Positions 21,546-33,578 of a DNA stretch of 64,000 bases are shown piece by piece. Positions within the stretch are counted from its first letter, which is position 1, and each line of letters begins with the position of its first letter. The DNA is taken from the NCBI GenBank assembly GCA_019055375.1, contig JAHQIW010001307.1:456549-520548 (forward strand). Reading direction: 5' to 3'. The stretch is from Parelaphostrongylus tenuis. Taxonomy: Eukaryota; Nematoda; Chromadorea; Rhabditida; Metastrongylidae. A model generated the notes under the pieces. The model had not been told where the DNA came from and searched no databases. It worked only from the letters and a program-made list of their open reading frames with translations. Made by a program: the position numbers and the translations under genes.

Positions 21546-21729
21546 TCATAGAAAGTTGAACTTTTGAATTGTTACGATATCAACCAGAAGTGATTTAAAC
21601 TGCTTGACACCACTATTCAAAGCATGCGCCATCAGCCTTAACATATTTCTACCATCTCTCAGGCAACAAACCGATTTTGTGCGGAATTTCCTGAGCTTTC
21701 TTTTGGTACCGAATTTGTCCATACTTGCC

Positions 21730-22060
21730 GCGTTATGGCCGCTTAACGAAGCCTTTGTCGCAATTTGCTGCTTAACCAGCACGAATTAGAAAACGATGCA
21801 CAGAGCGCCTTTGAGAACATTAGCCGTGCAAAAGCTCAAAGATCTCTGACCAGGTGAACAGCGTTTCCACTCTCTGCTGAGTTTCGCGTCGGCAACTCCA
21901 ACTTGACGGACCAGCTGCGCACCGGACGTCTACGCGAAGTTGTGAGGCTCCCATCGAACCACGTGAAGAGAATCCTAATTTGACTGTCGAGGACTTGGCC
22001 AAAAATTCTGACTTGAGTGGTCATGCGATGATATGCAATTTTACTACTTCGTCATTATAG
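21730..22060 (+). mobile_element. Mariner transposase N-terminal remnant
   Basis: In broken frames: AFENISRAKAQRSL, FRVGNSNLTDQLRTGRLREV and EENPNLTVEDLAKNSDLSGH, the order and spacing of the paired helix-turn-helix region of mariner transposases. Stops and frame changes; no catalytic part. Confidence 0.55.
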
Positions 22061-23057
22061 TCTATAAAAATGTATAGATCCTTGTTGAGGTTGATACGTC
22101 AGAGCCATACGCACGTTTCGGCGATATCGCCCGCTTCATCAGTGGCCCATGCCTCACACTGAACCCTTTCTTACAGCAGCTTGAGATGGGAAGACGTTAT
22201 CTAGTGTGATAGCACGTGATTTGTGTTATCACCATTCTTTCCAGTCAATGGATTAGGGCTGGTAGTGTATATGTAGAGATCCATCTCATTGACTATTTCT
22301 TAACCTCGCTCCAAGCATTTAATCCCTTAGGGACAGCAGCTGAGCGATCGTACGATCTGACTTGCGAAAGGCGCGCGATTTTCATTATTCAATTAGGATT
22401 TTCCTCCATTTGGAACGTAAACCATAGGTTTTTTGTGTTACTCCGATACTCCATGGTTTTCTCTACATGATCATATGTTTTTCGGGCGAATATAACTTTT
22501 CTGTACAATGAAACATTTGAGTGCAAAACGTAATTTTCCTTTCGCTCTTACAGCGTTCTATGATAATCTCTCAAAGAACCGACTACAGCATCAAAATCCT
22601 CGAGATTTGGGCTATCAGATGACTAATTAGAGATCGACGAAGAGCGATATACAAACGCCGAGCAGATAAAGTAACCGCTACAATGTAATAAAAAAACCTT
22701 TTTGCAATTGTGTACCTCAGCTGGTACACGTCGTCCCCTAAAGGTTCGTATAGAATGTGAGATATTTAGGGCCTACTTCTGGTTAGTAAACTAAGTAATT
22801 CACAAGACCGACAATCAATTAACTTCGGCATAGTAGCATGGATTAGTAGTACTTCTCTTCAGCAATTCCGAGCTGTCTCAAAAACACCTCAAATTGCCAA
22901 ACAGAAATACTATTAAGTAAATTTGGTGTTTATTTCCTTTGCCAAAACTTGTGCGAAAATCTAATATTAACAACCTCTCGCTACAGACATGCTCAACAAA
23001 GGAAATATATCATCAAGCTATTCTGCGCTTCACTTCGCTCGCTGTTGGAAACAGATT
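22061..23057. other. Intergenic; half copy of the 7.3-kb palindrome family
   Basis: 22500-22650 matches the right arm of the 7.3-8.0 kb palindrome (TTTCGCTCTTACAGCGTTCT, CTCGAGATTTGGGCTATC). Remainder unassigned. Confidence 0.5.
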
Positions 23058-23343
23058 AGAAGGATAAAGCTTTCAACTCATTCAATATCTGAGGAATGCG
23101 CCATACATTTTTCTAATTTCAGCTTCGTTCGAGATGAATGGATGCATTTCTCACCTTTACAATGTCTCACAGTGGCCTACCAATGTATCAAATTAGTGCT
23201 GCTTTCCTCCCAAATAAGTTTGTATCAATTTTACCAACCCTGAAAAGATGGAAGGCTTGATGTCCTTAGGCGCGCGATCGAACCATCGACTGATCGATCA
23301 CAATGCCGCTAAGCACCTCTCACCACTGCGCCACATGAGCTTT
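23058..23343 (-). repeat. SINE-like family D
   Basis: Minus-strand head CTCATGTGGCGCAGTGGTGA, box B GATGGTTCGATCGCGCGCC and the body as in the other copies. More diverged than those at 31 and 59.7 kb. Confidence 0.7.
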
Positions 23344-23559
23344 TCTTGAGAATGTAACCGATTGGATGCAATGAAATTTGGAAAAAGCGTTTCGAATGCC
23401 TCAAATTGAATAGGTCAGGATATGATGTTAGCTTGAAGAAGAGATTCTTATAGCACGGAAAAGGCTAATTCAAAGGGAAAATGCGATTCACAGCGAGGGC
23501 AGCTACGAGCCTGACATTTTGCTCGAGGCGTATACGAGAGGAGAAGTAGAGATAACGGG

Positions 23560-24220
23560 AAATCGACTCATAGAAGCACAAACCTTTTCAGAAGTCCCAG
23601 GGGCTACGCGAGGCGAGGACCCATCGGCGATTTTCCCGGATGGCAATCGGCGCGCTCCAACGACTTTACGAGTGGTTTTCTGATGAATTTTATAATTCCG
23701 TCGTCATCAGAGGGGACTTTACAGTCGACAAAAAGATAGAATATCACTGGAAAGACCTGAACAATACAGACGACTCGAGACGGACGACAAGCAGCATTTC
23801 CCATGCGATGATCGCTCGGCGCAATTGGGGAGAGGAGAGTCGACGGCACAGAGAGCATAGTTCGTGACGAGGGCCTCTGCGTCCATACCGCGACCCCACG
23901 CACCGAGGTCGCCCCGAGTTCCTGACCAGTAGCTCAATGGTTTCTGGATTTTCCCGGAAACCTGACCCTCCGCTGTGGTCTCAGACGAGAGGATGTCGAA
24001 ACCAAAAGGTGAACCCTATGATTTTTCCTGCCCAAGTCAAAGAACTCTCATTGAACTCCAATATGATAGTTTTTCTCTTGCAGCCTGCACTCACGCTCCG
24101 GTCGTAAATAGTTTGTAATACGTGCCGCCCGGACGACCCCGTTGGTCCCACGCGAGGCCAACCAAACCTGAACTCGTCCGCGTCCCTGGACACGGGAAAT
24201 ACGGGCTTTTTCGTCAATAA
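23560..24220. other. GC-richer block, unassigned
   Basis: Noticeably higher G+C and CpG than its surroundings (for example CGAGGTCGCCCCG and GTGCCGCCCGGACGACCCCG). Both strands carry open frames of 75-100 codons, but none resembles a known protein and none has splice context. Probably a transposon-derived unit. Confidence 0.35.
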
Positions 24221-24365
24221 TCGATTGGTTTTTGATTACGAGGGGACCTATGGCATTGAGGACGTTCGAGGATATAGAGCAGACTCTACTTTTTGGTATA
24301 GGAAGGAGACCAAACATTAGTGTCAGATCCGATAATGTTGAGTAATATGAAGAGCTTTGAAATTC

Positions 24366-24535
24366 AGTCGGAAACCGAACCCGCATTTCACCCTTTCCGA
24401 GCGCGCGTACTAACCATTTGCACTAGTGCTTGTGTCACAAGAAGAGTGACAGTAGAACAGGAAGTTGGGTAGTGCAACGGTCAGTTCGCGCACTCGGAAA
24501 AGGTGAAATGCAGGTCGATCCCTTGCTAATGATGA
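24366..24535. repeat. Inverted pair of tRNA-like modules (family C)
   Basis: Minus module 24366-24425 and plus module 24470-24535: TTTCACCCTTTCCGAGCGCG versus GCGCACTCGGAAAAGGTGAA, about 45-bp spacer. Confidence 0.7.
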
Positions 24536-24631
24536 AATTTTTGCGTAAATATAATCGTATATATGCACACATATGCGTGCATCTATATCTATGTGTGTAT
24601 ACACATATACACACATCTATACATAAGTAAA

Positions 24632-24895
24632 TGGCGGCGCCGTGGCCGAAAGGTTGTGATGCTCGTCGCGGCGCGCGTGGAGCCGAGCTCCTACCAACCT
24701 ACTCTCTCCGGCAGTCAACAACAAAGACGTTGGCCTTATTGAATGCCAGAGCCAGGATATCCTCGAGATTGTAAGGAGACCCGCTCAAACAATATTCTGC
24801 GATGACATTCAATGAGGACGAAAAAACGAATCGAATATTGAAAGTACTAGGATGCGCATAGTGGAAAAAAGCAGTGTGAAGGCGGATCAATAGAG
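24632..24895 (+). repeat. SINE-like family A, full copy
   Basis: Head GGCGCCGTGGCCGAAAGGTT, GCGCGCGTGGAGCCGAGCTC, core AGGATATCCTCGAGATTGTA, tail ending AGGCGGATCAATAGAGTGCC. Preceded by CA/TA microsatellite (24545-24625). Confidence 0.75.
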
Positions 24896-25089
24896 TGCCT
24901 AAAATGCCCTATGTATAGATGTAATATTCCACCACGAAGAACGCTCAAATAGAAAGAATTTTTTCTGATTACCAGTGTCAGAATTCGGAAGACTACTTCC
25001 TGACGTTGAACTTTTATGCTACTTGTAATCGAGTATTCCACACAGTACTCATAACTATCATGGTAATTTGGAATGCTGTGCAAAAACAT

Positions 25090-25215
25090 TTGCGTCAGCC
25101 GGATTTGAACCCAGATCTCACTCTCACCGGGAGCGTATGCTAGCCGTTGCACTACCGACGCTCTCGGAAAGGGTGAGATTTGGGTTCGAATCCCGGCTGG
25201 CACAAATGTTTTTGC
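25090..25215. repeat. Inverted pair of tRNA-like modules (family C), tight palindrome
   Basis: GCGTCAGCCGGATTTGAACC at the left and GGGTTCGAATCCCGGCTGGC at the right are inverted. Both carry a box-B sequence, and TGCACTACCGACGC is the antisense of box A. The two modules are almost fused head to head. Confidence 0.75.
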
Positions 25216-25326
25216 ACAGCACTCCACATTGTTGGGTATAACATCATACCGCCGCAAGTGGCGGTCAAATAAAAAGATTTCTGACCGATTATCTTGGTAA
25301 TTAGTAAAGAAAGAACAATGAAGGCT

Positions 25327-25875
25327 CTAATAAAAAAAAATATGACTTTCTAGGGTCCTACACAAGCGGCAGTGACTTTTTTCTAAGAAAAAAACTTGTG
25401 GTAGTTTTCTGGAAATGAAAATCTTACGAATTTGACAACTTGATATAATTGTAAAGGTGATTTTGCTGTCATTGTGAAAAAATAAGTTCTGACTGCAATA
25501 TTGCTGTATATGAGAGCATAATTCAGAACCCTCTTGGGCGATTTTATTCTGCGTGGACATTTTCTGTTGAAATTTCCAAAAATAGTTCAACTTTCTCTTG
25601 TTGTAGCAAGAAAAAAAAATCTGTATCTTGTTACAGATCTCCACATTATGATAATTCCCATTTGAATTGATTGAGCTCTCTATGAGATGAGATGCGGTTG
25701 TTGAAAAGTGCAATTTTTTTCTGGGCTGGCATCTACTGGAAACAAAAATTATTTGATAGGAACAAAAATTATATGTTAGAAAATCAATAATCGCAATAAA
25801 TGAGCGTATTTTATGTAGGTTTTTTAGAGGAAACAAAGTCACTGATCTTTGGCTTTTCAGAAAGATCTTAGACAC
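25327..25875 (-). other. Unexplained 182-codon open frame
   Basis: Longest unspliced anonymous frame on this strand, Ser/Ile/Phe/Lys-rich with 10 Cys. No domain, signal peptide or homologue recognised, and the AT-rich composition favours chance or a decayed element. No promoter or splice context noticed. Confidence 0.2.
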
Positions 25876-26319
25876 ATTTTACAAGGTTGTCGCTTTCTTT
25901 ATGAGTTTATCGTGTCGCCATCCTTCTCACGTAGGTCTCTTGTGTCCATTTATCACGACCTTTCGTATCAATCTCTGAGCTTACGTCAGCTGCCGGCGAT
26001 TTAACCTTCGATCCCAGTCAACTTCTCGACACGAGTGACAATGAAGAAGCTGATTATGCGAAGGACATACTGAAGTCCTTGTGTTTTCCCTCGAAGAAAC
26101 TGAGCGAAGCGATTTGAACATTGTGGATGAATACATGATAAAGTACATTTTTTTTCGCTACGATTCCCGTTTCTCTTTCTACTGCTGTCACCTTTTTTGA
26201 AAAGCTCTCTGCAAAGCTCTACTTTGCCGACATGTAACGTGTGACAGAGAATATACGTTGTACAAGGATGGAAAGATAAATTGCCTTATCAGCAACAACT
26301 ATAGCACGTTATACAATCC

Positions 26320-26860
26320 TGGACGATGTATCACCTGTATCACCTACGGTACCGTTGATCGAGTGACTCGAGCCGGCACCACTAATACTTTCGTTTTTCC
26401 CTATGGCGTGCAGGAGCTAAGCATCGTGTCTCTCTTTTAGACTTTTGTTAACTAATCATACTATTAGGTCGGTCGTTTTCTTGTTGTGTATTTGACATTG
26501 CGAGTAATACACTTGGTAATAGCTCTCGTCCGTCCATTGTCCAATGCATCATCGAATGCCTTATGAGTAATTGATCTGACCTTCGACAGTTCGGCAATAT
26601 AGAACGAACATTGACCTTTCGACTGCGCGTACAATATCACTAAGTGATCTCTCATGATGCTTACATAGTGACCAAGATTTTAATGCATACGTCAAGGCAG
26701 GCATAACCATTGTGTTGATAAAGTGGAGAGGGAGTCGAATGTTCGTTGTTCGTTTCACTACATCCTCAATGGTCTCAATGCTCCCCAAGTCACTCGCTTC
26801 CTCCTCTTCAACTCTGGAGTTCGGTAGTTCAACACAATGCTCTAAAAAGACCAAATCCCT
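26320..26860 (-). mobile_element. RTE-like LINE 3' fragment, degraded
   Basis: In pieces on the minus strand: SIETIEDVVKRTTNIRLPLH, MPALTYALKSWSLCKHHERS, IVRAVERSMF, then frame-shifted FDDALDNGRTRAITKCITRN. Ends at GGTGATACAGGTGATACATC near 26325. Same C-terminal region as at 15 and 32 kb, more decayed. Confidence 0.75.
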
Positions 26861-27700
26861 TATGAAGCTTTCGATTTTGAAAAAATAAGAAACTTTGCGT
26901 GCTCCGCACAGTGTTAAATTGTTCGTAAGTGGTTCGTAGTAAGATGTATTATTACCACTGCGGCGCCTGTGCTTTTATGCAGCTATATATCACGTACCGG
27001 ATTGGGAAAAACTTTTGGAACGACTGAACGGTGTGCATCATTGAATTAATTCCCAAGGCAAGCTGTTGCACAGTGACCACTACACAACTCAGACGGGTTC
27101 TTGTCTCCGGCACTTCAACAAATCCACAGTATACCTTATCTCAAATGTTCACATCATATAAGGTGGCATTAAAGCGTTTGCTGTTAACAAGTTTTCAAGT
27201 GCGTCGCACAATCGATTTAAGCGATCAAATAGTTCCTCTTTCGTCACTCGCTTCATAAAGTAATGTCCTTTTGTGAGCTCTTTCTTAAGTCCATCGGTTG
27301 CCTAAATAGCCCGTTCATAGGTCAGTATTCTCTGAGGCTTCTCGTCTACTTAGGAAACCAGCGTTGAGGCAACGCACACATGACATAAATGATTTCAATT
27401 GTAGAATCTGCACAAGCTAGTGGATAGGTAAGAAGTTACAGCCGTGCATAACAATCATGTTACTGTGTATATTTGTTGATATCCTAGTGATGTTATTTAT
27501 TTTTTCATTATTGATTAAAGCCTCAATTATTCAAGTTTAAGTTGTAAAATTCGAACACACATCATGAAGAGCACTGAATACAGAGTTGGCCTGCAAAATG
27601 ACTTTCTGGCTACAATCGACACCCCACGGATCTATTCACTGATGGATTTCCGGCCCCATAGTTATATAGCTGCGTGACCGCACTCAGTTGTTGGATAAAA
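26861..27700. other. Intergenic, nothing recognised
   Basis: No repeat shared with the rest of the window and no coding-like frame. Confidence 0.5.
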
Positions 27701-27701
27701 G

Positions 27702-28130
27702 TTAAACGTGGAATAAAGGACACTGTGGTTTTCTAGATGAACCTAGGGTTACAGATTTATGACTGAAATTGAATGAACACAAACATGAAAAAAAGCACAA
27801 TAACTTTTCACCTTTAGAAATGCGAAGTTCCAAGGAAGCATCAACATCGTTTCCACTACCCGGAGCCTCCTCGAAATCTCTTCGATGATAATTTACTATC
27901 TCGATGGGACCAAATTTAGCCACCAGAAAGTGATAAAATTTCATTAGAAAACTATCACCTTGCCACTCGGCCACGGTGCGCTCGCCGCGCTAGAAGTCAA
28001 CGTAACAGTCTCATGGGCTTACAATATTGTTCTACTAACACTCAGTCGTTTCTTGTTCTTCAACAAATAGAATTGTCGAATGGGGCCAACTTTGCCATTC
28101 ATAAAGCAAAGCACTCGGCACAATTCGCTT
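27702..28130. repeat. Dispersed repeat family G
   Basis: TCAACATCGTTTCCACTACC and a CGGTGCGCTCGCCGCGCTAG block, then a GTTCTTCAACAAATAG block. Recurs in the same order at 45450-45740 and 49640-49935, and in part at 16920-17030. Apparent frames in the different copies are not conserved. Confidence 0.6.
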
Positions 28131-28139
28131 GGACGCTAA

Positions 28140-28870
28140 CAAATTTATAAAACGATCTCATTCGCTGGAAAGGAATTTTTCATAGGAGTATTAGTAATCA
28201 TTCGAAAGCTTGAATCTCTGGCTAGAGCTATACATGGTCGGCTTTGCAAAACACCCTTCCATAGCGCTGTAAAATCCTAAATAAAGTTATTTTTATACGG
28301 CCGCGTGTTTTTTTTTCTTAGCTCGCTTATATTTCGCTTCCTCAGATTACTATTGCTCACTTCATAGCGCAAGCTTCGGAACTCAAAAATATAATTGGAT
28401 TTTGAGAAAGCTCTTTTAGTTTTTGATCTGCTTCAGTCTTTTGATTTGTGCTTCGAATCTCATCGGACAGAGCTCTTTCTTTAGACCTAGTAATCGTCCG
28501 AGCGATGTTTCCTAATTATACGATATGGTTATTTCCAGGAAATGCGGTTTAGCAGGGAAAACAAGACCGAATTTTACATTTTGGCAAATTTGTTTTCTGG
28601 CCATTCGACAAGGTGAGGACCTCGATAGGGGCGTGGCAAGGAGGGACGATTGATATCTTGTTAATCAATTGTGCATTTTTCCCCCACTTTGAAAGAAACT
28701 CCTTATAAAACGATTGACTAAGATACTACGACAGCCTCTCTTCTCTATACATTGATATGCTTTTCCGCTTCCAGCGAATCATAACGTGTCGTAAAAATGA
28801 AGGCGAAAGGCGAGTATGGAACAAAGTTTCATTCTGGATGTTACAGCGTTACAAAGGGCTGATATGGACG
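28140..28870. repeat. Foldback family E copy
   Basis: Left arm GGAATTTTTCATAGGAGTAT..AGTAATCATTCGAAAGCTTG; right part shared with 43.9-44.3 kb (GACTAAGATACTACGA, GTTACAGCGTTA). Confidence 0.6.
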
Positions 28871-29405
28871 ACGTCGAAAAGTGAGTGATTGATTCGAGAT
28901 ACATGATCGGAAAGGGTAACGGATAGCTGATATCTTAACACCTAGTTAACATTATCGATAGATGAGTAGAAGAAGATAAAGGAAACGAGCAAGCAATAAG
29001 AACGTAAAGAGTAATGAAGTGCCATTGTGGGGCGTAATTCTCCACGATCGCCATCTTCCTTGACCACTGAACAACCATATCGTCGACAGGTGTCGCCATC
29101 GGCAATGTCCCGGCTAGATCGCGATCTCGGGCCGATAAACACGCTATTTACGTCGCCTTCCGATTATTTGACGCAGTGTCCACAGGATACGATGTTATGC
29201 TTATTCTATAAACTTAATATAGTGTTGTATTATCTATAATATGTACATGCGCGGCGCAAAGGAAATAGCAGTTGTTTAGCGGAACAACTGCTATAAACTT
29301 CTTCTACTCATCTATCGATAATGTTAACTAGGTGTCAAGATATCAGCTATCTGTTACCCTTTCCGATCATGTATCTCGAATCAGTCACTCACTTTTCGAC
29401 GTCGT
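28868..29405. repeat. MITE-like element with about 110-bp terminal inverted repeats
   Basis: Left arm 28868-28978 (CGTCGAAAAGTGAGTGATTG to ATCGATAGATGAGTAGAAGA) is the near-exact reverse complement of 29290-29405. The interior is about 310 bp with no plausible protein. A second copy lies at the start of the window. Confidence 0.85.
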
Positions 29406-29409
29406 CACT

Positions 29410-30289
29410 CACTTGTCCTTGGCATCAACTTTATCGTTCTCTTGTACCAGCGACGTGGAGTTGTAGCCAGAGATTTATGCTTTCAAATGATTACTAACAT
29501 TCTTACGAAAAATAGCTGTTCAGCGAATGAGATCGCTTAAAAACTTGTCACCGTCTAACTTAATTGTACCAAGCATTCTGAAGCCTCGCATGATTATCCG
29601 AAAGTGGTGTGATTATGAAGCAAAATAATTCACTTATTCCCAAAGATGTAGGGTGATGTGAGAAACTTTCGCGTCAGGCGGGTTTCAAACCCACATCTCA
29701 CTCTATCCGAGAGCGCCTGCTCTAATCCCTTGCACTACTGACGCCCATTTTGCACACCACTCTTTCTACGCTACAATGCATCTATCTGTCAGCCGCCAGC
29801 CGTCAACAGCCTGGCCCGGGTAGTCGGTATCGGTGTTGAACTCAGTCACGCTACAGATATTGGGTAATGATGATCAAATGAAACTCATTCTATTCAACCG
29901 CTTTTCGCAGTGGTACGATGTTGCAGATATATCCAAAGATGGCTCGCTTATTTCTAGAGACAGACGGTTATGAAGATGATTTATAATGGCATATTGAATT
30001 AATCGGTGAATTGATGGCTGAGCAGTCGCTGTCCCAAGAAACATACTCATTTAATTCGCTTTTTCTAATGCGACCTTATCCAGAATTCGCAATGATCGGC
30101 CAACACGTACCTGCACAATAATATTGAATTAGTCAGAAATAGGACTCCGCATGATTAGTCTTTGTAGCCTGTCATTCTCAACATATATACGTGTTAATCA
30201 CTTTAAATTCTTTTTTTCATTTCGAATTTATGTGCTGATGAAAAATGAGTCAAAAGTTTTATTATAATTCCATTTATCCGTCAAGGACA
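29410..30289. repeat. Repeat-derived intergenic DNA with one tRNA-like C module
   Basis: A minus-strand C module at about 29672-29745 (GCGTCAGTAGTGCAAGGGAT antisense, box B GGGTTTGAAACCCGC). 29960-30120 recurs at 40900-41030 (inverted), 45830-45990 and 50030-50100. Confidence 0.55.
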
Positions 30290-30965
30290 TCAGTCTCAGC
30301 AATGGGACTCCGGCTGCATTTTGCATGGATTTGAAGCTAATAGATGTATCAAATTTGCAAATTCGGGTTGCACCCATTTCAGAAACGAATTAAACTTAAC
30401 ATTTTGATGAATCAAAAAGAGTGGCTCAGAAAGTGTTCTGAAAACTGACAACATACACGATCTCTTGCAGTTCAAAATCAAAAAAGTCGAAATTCCAACT
30501 TTTATCGCCAGCAGTTTCATGAACCCAGCCGTGTAATGTTTGTTCGCCTTTTAGATACACATCCATTGCACCAGGAACCGTAAGATGTGGAGGACAATTG
30601 GAGGCTCCGGCACTGTGTTCTTCGTTCGATGATTATGTTAAGTGTGCTGGGTTCAATAGTTGCATTAAGAATCGGTGGACGGCGAAGGACATGGTTTTGA
30701 GTAAAAGCGGTCCCAAGTCCATATTTGTCAATATTTTCAGCGCTGTATGCAAATAATAAAATTTTTTTTTGAAATTGAAAAACAATTCAAACTAACCTTG
30801 TCTTGCAGGAACGAATCTAAACAAACAGAGAATAAACAGTAGCAGAAACACTGCTAGATGCTACCTCGGATTTTGCTATTGCTACTAGAAAATGACTCTC
30901 TGACTGGGAAACGTCCCTTATATACCACCTCAGAATTGATAAGCTGAGCCTCATAAGATAAACTA
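30290..30965 (-). pseudogene. Decayed copy of the small secreted gene family
   Basis: Same order as the 33.6-kb gene: TGATAA sites, TATATAAG (about 30917-30924), a signal-peptide-like stretch reading VFLLLFILCLFRFVPA, donor GTTAG, then exon-2 homology including NCPPHLTVPGAMDVY and a C-terminus ending FQNTF. The codon aligned to the start is GTG, and the two exon-2 blocks lie in different frames, so it cannot make the full protein. Confidence 0.55.
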
Positions 30966-31080
30966 GCAAAAGAACAATTCACAATGAACTGGTTACACAA
31001 AGCGGTCTGATGGATGTCAGTCAACTTGTAATTTCATTCTTCTATCAGATCAGTGTGCTTTAGGCATAAAAAGTAAAATG

Positions 31081-31372
31081 ATAAAGCTCTCGGCGTTGAT
31101 CAATCCCTGAGGGATGAGCCATGCATTCGACTTCAATTTTTAACTTCGTTTGAGGTGATTGGATGCATATCTGCTTTACAATGACTCGCGGTGGCCTCCC
31201 GCTGAACCGAGTCACTGGTGCCTATCCTCCCAGACAAATCTGAGACCTGTCTGGTACCAATTTACCCACCCTGGAGAGATGGATGGCTTGGTGAGCATGA
31301 GCGCGAGATCGAACCATTGACCTCGTGAGCGACGCAGGGCACCTCCAACCACTTCTCCACATGCGCTCTGCT
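31081..31372 (-). repeat. SINE-like family D
   Basis: Minus-strand head GCGCATGTGGAGAAGTGGTT, CAATGGTTCGATCTCGCGCT, and a 3' end at AGCTCTCGGCGTTGATCAAT (plus orientation 31084-). Confidence 0.75.
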
Positions 31373-31950
31373 TTAGGTATACCACTTTATAATTATTGAG
31401 TCCTTGCACATTAATTTTTCCACAAAACCGAGATCAAACTCCGACCCTCAAATAGTGGCACAGAAATGAATGTCGTCAAAGTGGTCTTTCGTTATATAAT
31501 CGCGGAAAGATAGAAAAGTGTTCTCGACGTAATAGATCTTAGCAAAACTTACAAGTATTTGAATGACAAATGCTGATTTGATTCCCGGGACGAAGCAGAG
31601 ATGGTGGTGATTGCGCTGTGGGCCCAACGGTCGTCAGCGTGTTAACTTTCGTTTACTGATCTTTCTGTCTCATGACAGAATAGTGATAGAGAATCATTAT
31701 CACATGAATGATGAAATACAAGCAAAGACTTGGAATCTAAGGTAGCTCCGAGCCCGTGATTACTTTTCCGGGGCACACGTGCTACCCACAACAATAACAA
31801 GGCCTTTCACTTGAACCATTGTACGACCAACCATAGTTAGGATGGCTTGGAGCGCGCTATCTCTGTGTCCGGAAGCCAATTCTTCTAGTAATCAGTAATC
31901 ATTAAAGATTTCCCATTCATTTCCCACTCAATGGAGAACCAGCAAGATCC
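31373..31950. other. Intergenic, nothing recognised
   Basis: No shared repeat or coding-like frame noted. Confidence 0.45.
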
Positions 31951-31952
31951 TG

Positions 31953-33290
31953 TTGTTGTTAAAAAAGGGTGACCTTCGCGGCATAGGCAATTATCGCCCA
32001 GTCTGCTTGCTGTCCGTTCTCTATAAACTCTTTACTCGAGTCATTTTAAACAGGATTGACAGAGCAGTGGACGAAGGACAGCCATGCGAACAAACAGGGT
32101 TCCGAAGAGGATTCAATACTATAGGCCACATCCACACGATCACAAGACTCATTGAAGTTTCACGAGCGTACAAACAACCACTTTGTCTCACTTTCATCGA
32201 TCTGAAAAAAGCCCCTGATTCAGTGGAAACAGAAGCGGTTGTAGAGGCTCTGGACGACCACGGCGCACGTACCGGTACATAATGATCCTTCGTGAACTTT
32301 ACGAAGATTTCACGACCAAAATATCTCTATTTCACAACAATATCACCATAAGAAGAGGGGTTCGACAAGGCGATACAATTTCGCCAAGATTATTCACTGC
32401 TACCCTGCAAAACGTCATTAGAATGGGAGGATATGGGAGTGAAAAGTGACGGTCGACAATCAAACCATATTCGCTTTGCTAATGATATTGTCCTCATAAC
32501 ATCAAACATCAGCCAAGAGGAACGAATGTTTACCGATTCCGACAACGCCTGTGGAAAGACTAGCCTTCAAATAAATCTAACGAAAACGATGTTCATGAGG
32601 AACGGATGGGTTTTAAATGCACCATTCACCCTTAGCGGAACAACAATCTCCGAATGCTCCAGTTACGTCTACCTAAGTCGTGAAATCAACATGATGAACG
32701 ACCTAGCTCCAGAGTCGAGCAGGAGGAAACGAGCAGCTTGGGGAACGTTTAAGAGCATCGAAGATGTGGTGAAGAGGACAAAGAACATCAGACTCCGTGC
32801 CCTCAATTTCGACTCGACGATTATCCCTGCCCTAACGTATGCAGCAAAAACCTTGGTCGCTACGTAAGCAGGATGAAAGATCACTTGGCTTTATTGAACG
32901 CGCAGTCGAAAGGTCGATGTTAGGAGTTCCCGTATTTCGCAAATGAGATTAAGGATCCGAAGTCCGACCTGCGTCAAAAATCCAAGATTGAAGATGCCGT
33001 TCTACATGCCACGATATCGAAAATAAGGTGGGCCGGACACGTGATGCGCTTCAACGACAACCGATGGAAGAGAGCCATTACTGACTGAATTCCTCATGAT
33101 ATCAAGCGCTCTACGCACTGACCCGATGGTCCGATTTTTTCACAAAAGCACAAAAGAAAGATATTATGTTTAGCGAATCCCTAGAGCAAAAGGACTCACG
33201 GGGCTACTCTTGCACGCGATAGGGAAAAATGGAAGTGCTGCTAGTACCCGCTCGAATCACTCGACGATCAACGCGATGACAGGTGGTGAT
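31953..33290 (+). mobile_element. RTE-like LINE, reverse transcriptase to 3' end, inactive
   Basis: Longest LINE copy here. Motifs in order: IGNYRPVCLLSVLYKLFTRV, GFRRGFNTIGHIHTITRLIE, LTFIDLKKAPDSVE, GVRQGDTISPRLFTATLQ, FANDIVLI, then the same C-terminal region as at 15 kb. Frame breaks near 32270, 32430 and 32860, and a stop near 33090. The catalytic FADD box reads FAND. Endonuclease domain missing. It ends near the CGATGACAGGTGGTGAT tail. Confidence 0.9.
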
Positions 33291-33578
33291 TATCCGCCTT
33301 CACAGTGTTTTTTATTTCATTGTGCCCCAAGACTCCTTCCATTCAATCGTTTTTCGTCTCCTTCTTGAACGTCTGAACGTTTATATTATAAACAGGTTAT
33401 CCGTTTCGACACAAATCCAATATATATATATATAATATATATGCACCTTGTTTTATGTAAAAAATGTGGCATTTCAATAGAACAAAAACGAAATTAAAAA
33501 GTGTTCTGCAAACTAGCAGCATACATGGTTCGTTCTTTCTTGAAACCAAGGAGGTATCTACTTTGTCTCGTATCGACA
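33291..33578. repeat. SINE-like A tail fragment and 3' homology of the small secreted gene
   Basis: 33290-33380 is a minus-strand tail of family A (CCGCCTTCACAGTGTTTTTT). 33480-33578 continues the secreted-family C-terminal homology out of frame. A TA run lies at 33420-33440. Confidence 0.5.

Noticed and set aside
25327..25875. A real single-exon gene of 182 residues
   Set aside because: No start context, domain or homologue; AT-rich composition makes a chance frame plausible. Listed only as an unexplained frame.
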